Positions 1-13,000 of a DNA stretch of 64,000 nt are shown piece by piece. The notes beneath the pieces are model-generated. The model had not been told where the DNA came from and ran no database searches. It saw nothing but the letters and a program-made list of their open reading frames with translations. Every line of letters starts with the position of its first letter. Positions within the stretch are counted from its first letter, which is position 1. The translations under genes and the position numbers were made by a program. The stretch spans positions 682,001-746,000 of the forward strand of contig NHNY01000005.1 of assembly GCA_002786065.1 (NCBI GenBank). Reading direction: 5' to 3'. This stretch comes from Microcyclospora pomicola. Taxonomy: Eukaryota; Ascomycota; Dothideomycetes; Capnodiales.

Positions 1-1
1 G

Positions 2-661
2 AATGAGTGGCGCGAGGATCGCGAGGATCGCGAGACGAACAAGGATGATGCGTGGCGGGGCGGGAATCTGAACCGCCGGCAGATCGATGTGGATTCGGAG
101 GAGGGGTCGGATGACGAGGAGGAGGAGGAGGAGGCGGGGGATAGCGATGGCGGGAGCAGTCTCGGCGGGATCCAGCTCGGTGGCCCCAAGCCTGGCGAAG
201 CAAGAGGCGCAGACGAGGACGCGGAGGATGAGGAGAGCGGCCACGACCCGTACGGTCTGCCACCTTCGGACGACGACGACGAGGAGCAAATGGCCGAACT
301 CCGCCGCCGCGTTCTGGCGTCGAAACCGTTCACCAATCCTGCCAAACCCTCCATCCCCACGACGATCGAAGACGACGAGTCGCAACCCACCCGCGACCGC
401 ACGCCCCAATCCATCCCCCGTCCAAGCAACCCCACCCCCTCCACAGCAGCCTCCACCCAGCTCGTCGACTCCGACGCCGAGTCCGGCTCCGACGTAGGCG
501 ACGAGGCCGACGATGACGAGTTCGACCACATCCTCAACGCGGCCCCCGTCACGGATCGCGCGGGCATCACGGCGGCGCAGCGCAAGCGGGCGATGGAGAA
601 GGAGGGCAAGTTGAGCGCGTCGTTTAGTCGCGCGGTCGTGACGGCGCCGGCGAGACGGTAG
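2..661 (+). CDS. Acidic low-complexity protein, 3' part (5' end outside window)
   Basis: The frame is open from the window edge to TAG at 659-661, about 219 codons, so the start lies upstream. It opens with a short RED repeat (9-nt units at 8-35), then a Glu/Asp-rich block (about residues 30-45). A Pro/Ser/Thr-rich linker follows, then a second acidic patch. The last 30 residues are basic and look conserved, ending KLSASFSRAVVTAPARR. No domain was recognised. Strong G/C third-position bias and a continuous frame support coding. It could be a nuclear or chromatin-associated protein, but that is only a composition argument. The family is unknown to me. Confidence 0.7.
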   Translation, partial: NEWREDREDRETNKDDAWRGGNLNRRQIDVDSEEGSDDEEEEEEAGDSDGGSSLGGIQLGGPKPGEARGADEDAEDEESGHDPYGLPPSDDDDEEQMAELRRRVLASKPFTNPAKPSIPTTIEDDESQPTRDRTPQSIPRPSNPTPSTAASTQLVDSDAESGSDVGDEADDDEFDHILNAAPVTDRAGITAAQRKRAMEKEGKLSASFSRAVVTAPARR

Positions 662-1022
662 GGTCTGTAGCTTTGAAGGGGCATATGGGTGCGCGAGCGA
701 GGTATGTAGAATTGATACTGTACGTTGTGAGATGAAATGGCATACAGGACATGACATGACGAGATGTTGGACTTCGTATATCCCTTCAATCTCATGAGAC
801 ATCTTCATTCTTCGACTTTCTTGCTCATCTTTATGTGTCTTCTGTGCTCGTAATGCGCGGTGGTATCTCTTGGATGGACTCCGAATAATCACAACGCCTG
901 TATATGAGAGAACAGCGTTTAGCCGCTGCGGTCCATTGTATCTTCCAACGCCATGCTCCCTGAAACAAAATTCATTGCGCGTGCGACCCATCAATCTCTC
1001 CTCGTCCTTGCTCTTCATTCCC
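662..1022. other. Intergenic, convergent 3' flanks
   Basis: The stretch lies between the acidic protein and the membrane protein gene, which run towards each other. It should hold both 3' UTRs. Pyrimidine-rich runs are present; no other structure was seen. Confidence 0.6.
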
Positions 1023-1665
1023 TCACTCATCCGGCTCGCCATATCCACCTCTTGCGACCGTGCTGCCCAGCACAATCATCCACGTCAAGAACACGGCGCC
1101 GATGATCCAGAACGCGAACACGGCCTCCCAGCTCTGGCAGATGCTGTTCTGCTCGAGCCAGGCGAGCGAGTTGAGGCTGAAGTCGGTGCTGGGGCGGTCG
1201 AAGACGTACGTCTGGCAGCGGCCGTTGACGTTGCCCGCGGGGCCGAAGAGCTGGATCGCCGTCTCGATCAGCCCGGCGATGTATAGCACCAGCAGGATGA
1301 AGGAGCCGATCATCACGACGCCGGGGAGCAGGCGCCGCTGCAGCACCAGCGCGATCAGGATCCAGATGAAGATGACGGTCAGCGAGCCGACGGCGATGCC
1401 GAAGGGCATGATCCTGTGGGGGAGCGGGGAGGTTAGCGAACGGTTCTTCGACTTTTTGGAGCCGGATCTTGTTGGACTGGAGGACCTACCATGGTATGCC
1501 GAGCCCGCCCAGATGTTGCTGGTCGACGATGAACGACGCGAAGACGCCAATCAGCACACCGCCCGATGCGAGCATCACGATGATCCAGAAATTGAGCTGT
1601 TGGTCTGGCCAGTAGTAGGACTGCCGGACGACCACCCGGCGGGATATCACGCTGCTTCGTGCCAT
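1023..1665 (-). CDS. Fungal four-TM membrane protein
   Basis: Two exons, complement(1023..1413, 1490..1665), give 188 aa. The intron (76 bases) has donor GTAGGT, branch-like GCTAAC and acceptor CAG, and joins GLGIP-W to IMPFG in frame. Four hydrophobic segments are visible: about residues 27-47 (FWIIVMLASGG), 60-83 (IMPFGIAVGSLTVIF), 87-108 (GVVMIGSFILLVLYI) and 150-178 (AVFAFWIIGAVFLTWMIVL). A loop with two cysteines lies before the last helix. A basic N-terminus (MARSSVISRR) precedes TM1. The family looks conserved in filamentous fungi, but I know no function. A plasma-membrane or endomembrane location is inferred from topology only. Confidence 0.8.
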
Positions 1666-3037
1666 GATGGATAGGGGTGTGTGTGCAGCGATCCCTCGTT
1701 TGGTCCAATGGACGGTTCGTTCTCAAGTCCTCCAGCTGTTTTCACCCGATGTAAGATCGGAGCAGGTACCGTATGTCGTTGTCAAAAGTGGTCTCTTTCG
1801 TGCGATCCCGAAAGCTCGACTGTCTGCCCAGTGATTGATGTCGAGTGTATTGCGTAGCGGGGATCGCGCGGTGGTGGGGGGAGGTTGCGCGTGCGTGTCC
1901 GATCGCGTCCAACTGCGGTATGAAGGAGCGATATGAGTTGTATATGCGGCAATGGGGGAGGTTCAAAATGGGCGACAGAATCGGAGGAGAAAAGCAGAAT
2001 GGGAGAGTAAGGAGAAAGTGCTGGCGCGGTGGAATGGTTGTGAGCTGTCTGCTGCTTGAAAGCGATGCTCGGCTGGCTGGGTGTGGCTGGTGACGAAGTG
2101 TGGGGGAAATACTGAGGCTGGGATGTTTCTCCACTGCGACATCTGCCTCGCCCTTCACACACGTCCGACAACATCAATTCCACGAGCAGCAACATAAGTA
2201 CTGCTGCTATCACATTTTTGATGGTGTCCTGCACATCTCTTGCAACGACGTCCCGTTGATGCTATAACTCCGGCCAGTGTGTGCGGTGTCTCTACACGGA
2301 ACCGTGATCACATCTCGTCAGCAACAGCGCGTGTCCCTTGCCAGCTCATCGATTTCTCTGAACTCCAGTCGGAAGAACTGTCATAGTATCGTATAGGCAA
2401 GTCGCATCGAGGGCAGCCAATTTGCAAACACAAAAGGCTTCCAATGTGGAATCATGTGGTAGATTGGCGACATGACGATTGAGCAGCTCGTCGGAATAGC
2501 CTTCTAGGACACTATTTCGAGCCACGGACATTGCTACAAATGCAGATCAAAGGATGCATCCAATCCTGCCGCCATCCTTTGTAGCAGTACAAAAGGCGAC
2601 ATTCCTATCCATGATCGACGGGAACAAAAGATACGGCTCGTTCCTGGACGGCGTGCCAAGCTGTACGCCTGCTTGTTTTCGGTAAGGTATGTCTATATGC
2701 ATGCAGCCTCTGGAACGGAGCTGCCTGGGGATCCATGTCTTTTGTCGTTCAATTGGCTCTGATTTCCCACCACACAAATGCGTAAGCATCCTGGGCTGAC
2801 TGCTGGCATGCTATGCTCATGTCGATCATGAGTGCTATCGACGCAAATACCGAGAGGATTCTGTGATGATCGCTGAGAAAGCTGTATAAGAAAGCTGCTA
2901 CCCGCGGTCGAGTCTCCACCATGGCGATTCTTCGACTCCTATGACGAGCATGCCTCAAATGCACCCTATCGTTAAGAAGACTTGTTGCTGGTCATACCAA
3001 TCGAACCATCTGTTCTCAGTACACTCTTCTGTTTGAG
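1666..3037. other. Intergenic between divergent genes
   Basis: This 1.4 kb holds the 5' flanks of the four-TM gene (minus) and the PTH11-like gene (plus). A minus-strand frame at 1782-2234 starts with a hydrophobic stretch but turns to low-complexity Pro/Ser/His and has no family resemblance. No gene, RNA or repeat was supported. Confidence 0.5.
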
Positions 3038-4354
3038 ATGGCTTCATTTGCCACGGTAGGATCGATCGAGAAAAGACGGTCCATTACGCATTCTTCATCC
3101 CCACCGGGCCTGTTCAAGGTGTCCCTACAAGAATGGAGCCCTGGCGTTCGAGATTTGTATGTTGTGCTCATCATACTAAGCACCGCCTTTGTTGTAATTC
3201 GGATCTTCACTCGAGCAGCTATCGTGAAAAGCTTTGGGTATGATGATGGTAAGCTAGGCTCCAGTCACAACCTCGCAGGAGCATTTACCAACATGAACAG
3301 GCTTCTGTATATTCAGTTGGCTGGCGATTGTCGCGCAGATATCGTTCACCATTGCCAGTAGGTCGCACACCATGCACAAGCTTACCAACTTTCGCTCACA
3401 TAGTGGTGTATAGCCATACCCTTTGGACATGATACTGCAATGATATCCCCGTCGGCGGCTGCGCTTGTGTTCAAGGTATTCCAGCCGTCTCGAGACGCGG
3501 CAATGTGTCAAGCACTGCTGACTCGATCCAGATGGCGTTCGTCCTTAAAATCCTAGGCTGCCTTACGTATCTCTCGCTCAAGGTTACCTTCTTCCTCACG
3601 TACTTGCGCATATTCAGCCCGGAAGCAGCGATGCGAAGGCTTATCTGGACTGGCATGGCAGTTTGTGCCGCGTTCTACGTTGGAAATTTCCTGTACTTGA
3701 TCTTTCGCTGCGTTCCTATCAGCACTTCCTGGGATAACTCGATCCATGGAAAATGTGCTGACGAGGCTCTACCAGGCGCTGGCATAGGAGTCTTCAACGT
3801 CATTTCCGACCTCTACATTCTCATCTTGCCTATGCCCATGGTATTGAGACTTCACGCCAATGCAAAGCGTAAGATTAGGCTGATCATTGTGTTCTCGGCC
3901 GGCATCTTCACGGTAGTGACCAGTGTTGTCAAGCTTGTATCGAACATACGGCGAGACAACAACCCAAACAAGGCCTCGCAGATGAGTGTCGATCTGTGGT
4001 CGTAAGTAGGATGTGCCGGAAAAGAAGTGGCCAACATAGCTGACAGATTGTGCAAGGAAACTGGAGTATTCAATAGGATTGATGGTGGCGGGTGCGATTG
4101 CACTTCCGGCCTTCTGGGACCGTGTGCTGCGCGAACCATTGACCAAATCTTGGACGTCCGCAATGTCATGGTCTGGTCGGTCATGGTCGTCACTCAAAGA
4201 TTTCACCGGTAGCGCAAAGTCCAGGACTATCGCGAGCAGGAAACCATCCGATGCCCCGTCAGATTTGCTTGAGCTCGCGCATCCTTCTCCCTCCTCGACA
4301 AAGGAATCGGAGGTCAAGAGTAATCACATCGAGGTTAAGGCACCATCGCAGTGA
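3038..4354 (+). CDS. PTH11-like integral membrane protein (fungal rhodopsin-fold family)
   Basis: Five exons, join(3038..3248, 3301..3357, 3414..3475, 3532..4001, 4057..4354), give 365 aa. Introns are 52, 56, 56 and 55 bases; the last uses a CAAG acceptor that keeps the frame (LWS-KLEYSIGL). The order of parts fits the family: N-terminal TM (VVLIILSTAFVVIRIFTRA), SFGYDD before TM2, then LKVTFFLTYLRIF, a Cys-bearing loop (FRCVPISTSWD), the VISDLYILILPMPMV helix and a final helix before a Ser-rich cytoplasmic tail. Some members of this family act in surface sensing and appressorium signalling; many are unstudied. The family call is good; a receptor role is inference. No EGF-like CFEM domain is present. 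Confidence 0.85.
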
Positions 4355-4789
4355 ACCGGCCGGATTCCCCATGCTGGTCGAACGTGCTTCGAGTGGTAGT
4401 TACCTCACCTTTGAAAAGTGAAATAGAGCATTCATTACTTCGCGTCATGAGTACCTACAGACTTGATGTAGATTGTGTGATGACACCCATGGCCTTGATG
4501 CCACGTACATGAAGCGTGGGTAGGCAGGTAGTTCTTCTGATGATGTACTCAAGAGGCAGTCGAAGTGATGTGGCACATGGATCTCCGTATCCACCCCACC
4601 GTAACCTAGCAGACATCATCCCCGTCCTCCACGAGTCGTGCCACAGTTCCCCCAGATGCACAGCCACCTCATCTATGAGACACACCTCCAGAACCATTGG
4701 ATGTCAACGTGGACCTCTTCCTGCAGCTTCTTCCTTTCTACGAGGCATACGAGAGGGAGGTCGTTCTCCTCCCAACAATCACTACCCCG
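4355..4789. other. Intergenic / promoter of the GGA gene
   Basis: The stretch separates two plus-strand genes and should hold the 3' UTR of the PTH11-like gene and the GGA promoter. The GGA frame stays open upstream to about 4697 without a better ATG, so translation from a near-cognate codon cannot be excluded. No other feature was seen. Confidence 0.5.
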
Positions 4790-6891
4790 ATGGAAGCCGC
4801 CTCAGCCCGCTACGCAACTCGCGATCGCTTTTCATTCCCAGCTGAGCCTGCCTCCACACCCCTCCAGCGATACATTCAGAATGCCTGTTCGCCGGAGAAC
4901 TTCGAGCCGAATCTGGCGCTCTCACTTGAGATTACCGACCTCATCAATTCCAAGAAGGGCGGTGCGCCACGTGAAGCAGCCATCGCAATCGTTGGCCATA
5001 TCAACCACCGCAACCCAAACGTCAGCCTGCTTGCGTTAGGCTTGCTGGACATCTGCGTCAAGAATTGTGGCTATCCGTTCCACCTGCAGATCAGTACGAA
5101 GGAGTTCCTCAACGAACTGGTCCGGCGATTCCCGGAGCGGCCGCCGATTCGGACCACGAGAGTGCAGAACCGCATCTTGGAGCTGATCGAAGAATGGCGG
5201 CGGACGATATGCGAGACGTCCAAATACAAGGAAGACCTGGGCTTCATCCGGGACATGCATCGGTTGTTGACGTACAAAGGATATCAATTCCCGGAGGTAC
5301 GACGCGAGGATGCAGCAGTGCTGAATCCGAGCGACAACCTGAAGAGTGCGGAAGAGATGGAGGCGGAGGAACATGCGGCGCAGTCGGCGAAGCTTCAAGA
5401 GCTGATCCGAAGAGGTACGCCGCATGACCTGCAGGAGGCGAACAAGCTGATGAAAGTCATGGCGGGATATGATACACGACACAAGACGGACTATCGAGCC
5501 AAAGCAGCAGGGGAGGTGGGGCAAATCCAGCAAAAAGCAAAGCTGCTGGAAGAGATGTTACAAGGCTACAAGCCTGGTGATGAGATCAAAGAAGGGGACG
5601 TATTCGAGGAGCTGGCGAATGCGCTGGCAAGTGCTCACCCCAAGATTCAGAAGATGTGCGAAGAGGAAAGTGAGGACACAGAGGCCGTGGCCAAGCTCTT
5701 CGAAATCAATGATAGCATTAACCGGACGATCCAGCGATACAAGTTGATCAAGAAGGGCGACGTCAATGGTGCCAACGCCATACCAAAGGGTACCCTAGGA
5801 GTCAGTGGCGCAGGCGTGAAGACTGGCCCACACAACGAGCTGTCCCTGATCGACTTCGGTGGGCAAGACGAAGACCCGTCAGCAGCACAGCCGGCTGGTC
5901 AGAGTAGCTCACAAAGTAACGGAGCCGCGCAGCCAGCATCGAAAGCGCCCACCGGAAATGCCCTCGAAGACGACCTCCTTGGTCTCAACATGGGCGATGG
6001 CAACTACGGCTCAGGCGGAGGCATCAGTCTTGGAGGAGGTGCTGGTGGAACAGCCAACATCATGGCCCAGTTCCAGCAACCTCAAGTGGCGCCGAATTCG
6101 ATCTTCTCTGCTTCTCAGCAATACAACGCTCCCAAGCGTGATGTTTTGAGTGGCTTAGCAGCAGGCTCGTCATCACAGCCTGCCTCTAAACCAGCCACTC
6201 CTATCCCGTCGACGCAGCAGCAGCAGCAGCACCTTTCTCACCAAAGCAAGCTATCGGATCCCTTTGCATCGCTTTCCGCGCCACCCAGACAGAGTTCACC
6301 TTTCCATTACCAGTCGAAATCGCCAGTGCCGACTCCGCAAGGCGGTGCTGCTCTTGACCTGTTAGGGGGTGGACCGCCGGCCGGAACTGCTCCTACGGCC
6401 AATACTAGCAATGGCGGTGACGATGAGTGGACATTCAGCTCGTCATTACCGGACCAGCCGCATGACTTGACCGTCACGAACGCCAACAGCAGCATCCAAG
6501 CCATGTTCACCGTCGCGCGCACCAGCGAGAACGAACTGACGATCCAAAGCCGCATCTCTAACCAAATAAACCAGCCCATCTCCGACCTCACCTTCCAATT
6601 AGCAGTCACAAAGGTTCGTCGCATTTCCCTAGCATCACCAACGCTCTCAATAAGCTAACACATGCTGCTCTGCAGGGCTACACCCTCCATCTCCAACCCC
6701 AATCGTCACGCACGCTCGCGCCCCGTCAACGCGACGGCATCACACAGACGATCCGTCTGCAAGGCGTCGATCGCGGCAAAGGCACCAGCGTCAAGATGCG
6801 ATGGCGCGCCAGCTACAACGTCAGCGCCGCGCCGGGGAGAAGCGAAGCCAAGAACGAGAACGGCGAGATCGTCGGGTTGGGCGTGGCGTAG
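4790..6891 (+). CDS. GGA: GGA-type clathrin adaptor (VHS-GAT-gamma ear)
   Basis: Two exons, join(4790..6613, 6676..6891), give 679 aa. GGA proteins sort cargo at the trans-Golgi network: VHS binds cargo signals, GAT binds ARF-GTP and ubiquitin, and the ear recruits accessory factors. The VHS domain spans about residues 15-160 (NPNVSLLALGLLDICVKNCG, FLNELVRRFPERPP). The GAT region lies near 185-340, rich in helix and heptads. An unstructured linker (Gln-run at about 6215, Pro/Ser-rich) leads to the gamma-adaptin ear (about 555-679), which is split by the 62-base intron after LAVTK and resumes with GYTLHLQPQ. The ATG at 4790 gives the usual short N-terminus. Length and order match fungal Gga proteins. 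Confidence 0.93.
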
Positions 6892-7647
6892 GGCAATGTC
6901 TGGTTGTGTGAATGTGGGCCAGCGGGCGAAGAAGGCAAGGGTAGTGCTGAGCCCGAGTGGTAGTTACAGATCTCCGTCGATGAATATGTCTCCCATGGCG
7001 GGAGCAGTCGTCCTCCTCACTAGCTTGAGAGTATGTGCATGTACCTTATCATTGGAGATGTGTTGAGCGGTCATAAGCCTTCCATGATAAACGTTGGCTA
7101 AAACAAGGGTCCCATGCTTCGCGCATCTGTGCCTGCGTGATGGATCACCAACGGAAAGTCATGTAGGTTCCCTGTCGGCCCAACCTCATCACACGAAACA
7201 ACGACGAGTACGTTCAACTTGACGATGAAAAGAGAAACAAACCGATTCCTGAAGATCGAAATATGAACGGCTTCCTTCAACAGAAACCACGATAACCGAC
7301 TCCCTAAGGTGACCTCCGAGCCCTTTGTCAGTCCCAGAATCCTGAAAGTCGACGACAATAAAGACAGAAAACCCCTTCTGGCAATGACTGATACACAAAA
7401 AACACTCCCGCCCCTACTCATACTTCACACGTACAAACACACATCACCCCTCGCTCAGATGTACCTTGCATTTCCGATCTCGCCTTCGCTCGCAAAAACC
7501 ACAGACCACAAACCCAAACCCCGCCTCGTTTTGTGCCGTGCGCTTGCGTGAGAAGAAAAGGAGAGAGAGAAGTCATCCAAGTATCAAACACACAACATAC
7601 ACAAACGCATTTACGCACATCCCAAGCTCCAGATTTCGTAGCATGTG
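6892..7647. other. Intergenic, convergent 3' flanks of GGA and CCR4
   Basis: This 756-base stretch holds the 3' ends of two convergent genes. It contains purine- and pyrimidine-rich runs (7370-7600) but no supportable gene. Confidence 0.5.
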
Positions 7648-10012
7648 TTAATGTCTGGTGTTGTCACGGCGAGAGGAGGGACCAAAGTCAGCTTCGACCT
7701 GTTTGCGTTCCTTGCGACCTTTGACCGAGAACTCGGCCCAAAGCGCGAGATGGTCCGAAGGGAAATGGTGGTTGGGAAAGCCGGCGACACGTTTCATGTA
7801 GCTGCGGTCCACTTCGCCCAGTAAGCCGGTGACTTGCAGGGCATTCGTGCTGTACCAGATGTAGTCGATGACGGCGATGAAGCCGGGAGTGTAGTTGGTG
7901 AACGGCAGCTCGGACTGAGCGTAGGCGGATTTCAGACTGAAAGGATGGCCCATACCATTCCGAGTGAAGTCGCCGTAGTTTTGAGGTCCAAGATCAGGAT
8001 GGGAGTTCGAAAGCGATCCTTGCGTTATGAGATCGTGTACACCGGATCCTCTTGTAGAGTTGAAATCGCCGCAAATCAGGAGTGGAATTTGTTGGCCATC
8101 CTCGTACTTGACGGATGGCGCTGGTTCTGCAACGACGACCTCGACGCCCTCTGCACTGTCCTCGTTGGCATATTTGAACAGCTTCTTGTCTTCCGGTTTG
8201 GTGGGTGGTAGCTTTGACCATTCGGCGGCCAACTTCTCCAGTTGCTCCATCATGATTGCTACCTGGATGACCTTGACGTCGGCGAACCAGGCTTCCCAGG
8301 TCAGATGCGTGTTGGTGACGATCATTCTGGAACCTGTCATGCGGTTCTCCAGGAGGATGACCACAGCGATGTGATCTCGTGGCATAACTCGATTGTACAT
8401 GTCGTGTTCGCCCTTCATGTCTGGCCGGCTTATGGCCTCACGGGAGAACACGATCACTCTCTTGTCGAGTAGCACGAACTTGCTGTTCTTGTAGAAGATT
8501 GCACAACCATCCACGTTCTTCGACTCCCTCTCGCTCATGGTCTGCGCTCGTGATTTCGGCCAGTATACACCTTTGTAGTCCTCTGTTGCCAGGTTCGGCC
8601 GGAAGTATTCGTTGTAGTTCTCAATATCGACCTCTTGGAGCGTCAAGATATCTGCATTGCGCATGCGGAGCTCCTCTAGGATGATTCCTCTTCGGTATTG
8701 CCAGCTCAATGCTTCGGAGGGTGTATAGCCATACTGCGCTTGTGTCGCAGCTCGATCGCAAAGGGTGTTCCAACTGAGTACAGAGAATTTGTCGGGTTCC
8801 GAATCAGTCTCGGGGACCAGCACAGTCCATGCACGGTCCTCTGGCGGAGGTGGAGCTATGGTAAAGTCAGCATTAACTCGGATATACAAGATCTCGACAT
8901 TACTCACGTTCTGCTTGCTCGCGAAGATACTCGATCATGTCACGAGTGCCTTGCTCCATGATTCGCTCCTTGTAATCGTGCCGCAGCGGGTTACCCTCGA
9001 TGCCCAGCATTTCTAGCTGATATAACGAGCCCATCTCCGTCGGGAGATCCACCAGATGGTTATCGAAGAGCAACAGCTTCCTCAAGTTCGTGAGCATGCC
9101 GATTTCAGCCGGCAGATGTCGCAGGTCATTGAAGGACAGGTCAAGGACCGTCAGGTTTCGCATTTGTCCTATCTGGGTAGGTACCCATTGCAGCTTGTTG
9201 TGATTCAGATAGATCTTTCGTACGTCTGGATAGAACCTGAAGATGGTTGGAGCCATGGCCTTGAGACCATGTCCGCCAAGATCTAACGCGTCCCACTCTC
9301 CGGACTCCTCTGGCTCTTCCACAGGTGCCGCTCTCCTCCGCTCCCCGTGCTCCTCGGCGTCTCGAGTGGAAGTGGCGCTGGCGGAGGGTCCTGGTAACCG
9401 GCTGACATGAGGTGTCGTTCTCGCATAGAAGTGTGGTTTATGTTCTGCCAACTTAAGCCGGTTATATTCCCGAAGCTGCTCCGCCCAATGCTCATTCGTT
9501 GGCTTGTTCATTGATCCTGCGCCATCGCTCGTGCCGTTTTGCAGATGTGCCGGAGTGAAATGCGGGGTGTTGTTGGAGAGCGTGCTAGTTGATATGCTGT
9601 GCTGGTGATTGCCAAAATTTGAGCTGTGGCTTCCTAGTCCATTGTCATGGCCGCCTTGGTTGCCGACATGATGTCCTTGATGTCCTTGATGCCCATGTGA
9701 TTGTGTTTGAAATCCCTTGTGCATTCCCATCTGTGTCTGGTAGGTCTGATGTCCTGTATTGCCGTTAAGTAGGCCATGATTCGTGCGGTGTGTGCCATGG
9801 TTGTACATGCTGCTGTATGGATTGTGCGCCGGGGAATGTGTACCTGGCGATCGGTTCGGCGAGGGCGTGTCGGGGTTCTGCGAGAAGATAAGACCTCTAT
9901 TGTTTGACACGGGCGAGCCGTTGCGATGATTGATTCCACGAGTGTGTGTTGCAGAATGATTGTTCGGGTAGAAATACTGGCCACCGGTGAACCGGTTGTA
10001 ACCATCGGCCAT
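7648..10012 (-). CDS. CCR4: CCR4 deadenylase, CCR4-NOT catalytic subunit
   Basis: Two exons, complement(7648..8855, 8908..10012), give 770 aa. CCR4 shortens mRNA poly(A) tails in the CCR4-NOT complex. The N-terminal 200 residues are His/Gly/Asn/Gln-rich, with a short GHQ repeat coded by near-tandem DNA at about 9665-9690. Leucine-rich repeats follow (about 255-345: LYLNHNKL-like units, LTVLDLSFNDLRHLP, LRKLLLFDNHLVDLP); these bind the NOT1/CAF1 scaffold. The endonuclease/exonuclease/phosphatase domain carries SWNTLCD, LQEVD, TNTHLTWEAW, CGDFNS and PSDHLAL, so the metal-binding and catalytic residues look intact. The 52-base intron (GTGAGT...ATAG) joins EQAE to PPPPEDRAW in frame. Length is typical of filamentous fungi. 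Confidence 0.96.
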
Positions 10013-13000
10013 TACAAGCCTGAAGGATGTGGGCGGTAGAGACCGTGGCTATTGGCTGTCCCAGTGTAGAAAGAATGTGGTTGCAACTGCTTAGGAAGGT
10101 GGAGGAGGGTCTGCTGGCCGACGCAGTCTTCGTCTGCAGTACATGAGCACTCGATGCTCGCATGAACGTTCCGAGATGCCCGACACTGTTTGCTACCGGC
10201 TCTTTGATTGGACTGTCAGGATGGACTCGGTCCGGGTTATGGTACGGACGAAGAGCCTCGAGGATGGCGGGTTGTGTATGCTATGCTGCCTCGTGATATA
10301 GGTACGGGCGCGCAGAGGGCCACGGCTGAAGGTGAAGAATTAGTCAAACGGTCGTATTGATGCGTAAAGAGCGATACGGCGCAGCAAGCAGGCAGAGCGT
10401 GGCTTGGTAGATGGAAGTGGTGGTGGTATTGGCGGTGTTGGCGATGATGAATGGACGTGGATATGATGTCGCCTTGAAGGTGTCGTCGTTTGACCGCGCG
10501 ACAGCAGACTGGATCCACCTCGCCAATGGTGCGGCAGCTCCCGCGTCCACCCAAGCAGAAGTCGTGGGACAGAGCTCTCGCTGCGTCCTGATATCAGACC
10601 ACACGTCTTGAGGATGTTCCCTACATGTAGACCTACCAACACACATACCGCACGAAAAGATGGCAGTAGCTGGCTAGGTTACCATGCTGTCTATCAATAT
10701 TATCGCAGTAGAATGCCCATGGATCACTGCGTACAACCTCACATGCATCAACTCGGCCATCACTGCATTTGCCAGAGCCTGCGTACCATGATACTGTATT
10801 GCAATGTTTCCAAACACATCTCAGGCGCATTTTACGTCGCCAAGATCTCCTGATCCTGCCATCAGTCCAACGTGTGTGGGAAGATGCCGTTAGACGGGGT
10901 GATCACCCGGAAGCTCCAACTGTAGGAACACCATACTGTGATGAAGATACGAGCGTTCCATACTGGAACATGATAGAAGCCAAGTGACCTCAACACTCAA
11001 GCTGCGCAAGAAGCTTGATGTCCAAACACACTTGCCATTAGAGACTGCTCGTTCGAGAGACCTTGCTCAGGGGATGCGTGCTTTGCGATGGCCGCCATTA
11101 AACATGACACCGGGTTTCACGCGGTGGTTCCCTTTTGCACTTGCTTCCTTGTTGAGGGCGACTTTGTCGGCGTGAGGTGGTTGATCAACACCAAGGCATG
11201 TTCTAGGACATATGATTGGTGATGCTTACTTTCAAATGTGTTGATAGCCATTTCGGCAGGACGGAGTCACTTGCTTCCACCTCACTGGCACAGATCGAAA
11301 GTGTGCCAATGAATCAGGAGCCGCCGGACCACTACCGATGGCATATCTTCGATTCATCTCCAAGTGACTCGCAGGGCTGCAAATGGTACAATATCTCCAT
11401 CCATCAAGTAGTAGGCGCAGAACGCAATGTGTGACGCTACCAGTACCGCCAAATGAACACCGCAGCTGCAATGGCCATGGCCAGAACAATTCCCGAACCA
11501 CGGACCTTGGGATCTGTGTTCTCGGAGCAACAAGGTCCCTAGGGGAGGAACACATCAACCTCAGCGTATCAAACTCATCTCCCTCCAGTGTATCGCCTGA
11601 CCGCATGTAGACAACCATGTTCCAGGAATAAAGGCAAGCTGTGGAATTCCTGCCACCTCAGTACTACACTGTAAAGTACAAATGGCAATTCTCGAACAGA
11701 AGATGTGGATTTTCACTGCGGGACATAGATGTAGTCTCAAGCATTCAGAGGCGCCGTCGTCAGCCTCTCAGTTCGGTGATCTTTACGGTACGCAGGAATG
11801 TAGAAAGGCCATCCACAGCACAGAAACACATCCATCGGCATGGCCAGATCCAGACCTGCAGACACGGGCTGGCATTATTACACATGCATACCATAACTAC
11901 CAGCCGTGCCAAGTGAATCAACGCGAGAGTCTCACGGCACTAGCTTGTGAGCCCGTGGCGTCTCCATGCTGCTGTTGGACAAAAGAGCGCAAAATGTCGA
12001 CCCTTGATGAGTGGAGAAGTACCCTCGTTCACGGCTGGCTGTGAGACCGAGGAAAGACGTACCGGGACTTGATTACTTGGCTGTCAGATCATCTTCACCG
12101 ACCAACCCACGCTTTGCGGCTGAAGCTTGATATCATACTGCTCACACCCATGTGCGTGATGACCGCAGCGGCGTATACACGTGTGATATATGCACAGCAA
12201 CGATGTTAAGCGAAATGATTGTCGATACCACTGGCGCGTCACAATCATTACACCTTCCTGTGTCGAGCCACAGCGTCCTGCAGGTGGCCGCTCGATCTAT
12301 TCCGGGATCTCGCGATCCGCGGCGGGAATTTGTGACATGCAGGAGAAGCGCCAGACGATCGCCATCTGCACGGCACATCCAAAAGACCTCAAGAGACTAC
12401 TGCAGGTGTTTGATTGATCGGACGTTGGGGACAACCAGAGCGCGCCCCCTGCTGAGAGAAGATTGGGACGACGAATGACAAAGCTGTACGAACCTACACA
12501 GCGCCACACGTCTGCCGTGGGCTTATGAAACGCAGCCCAGTCAGCCTACAGCAACCCATCCCTTCGCTCCTCGCGTGCCGACGAGCACCTTGCATTGCAC
12601 AAGAATGGCCAGGCACCTATAAGGTACATATGAGTACATGTGGTGCGGATTCTAGATGGTCTTCGGGTACAAGCGGACGTGCATACCTCTCGTCTTTCAT
12701 CCGCGTGCTTATGATAACCTTCGTCCTTTTTCTTCTCATTCGATCTACCTACAAAAGCACATCTCCCACGTCGATCGTTTGGTGATGCAGAGCTTATCCA
12801 TGCTAGTCTTCACAGGAAGTTCGAGCTCTGATCCCACCCAGTACCCACACACCGAAACCCCCATATCTATGCCTTTGCCCCTACACTACCGTCCGCTAGC
12901 TAACCGCTCACGTCTTCTGTACCGCCACGCCGAACAGGACGTGGCCCCCGGTCCAAGGCATCGTCGGCGTCCAACTAACAGGCGTAGACTGGATTGCGTT

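Noticed and set aside
1782-2234. Minus-strand frame of 150 codons with a hydrophobic N-terminus like a signal peptide
   Set aside because: The remainder is low-complexity Pro/Ser/His with no family resemblance, and it lies in the 5' flank of the four-TM gene.
11437-11538. Minus-strand segment that could be a last exon of a tail-anchored protein (GSGIVLAMAIAAAVFIWRYW then stop, preceded by CTAG)
   Set aside because: No upstream exon with a credible donor and start could be found; a hydrophobic run alone is weak evidence.
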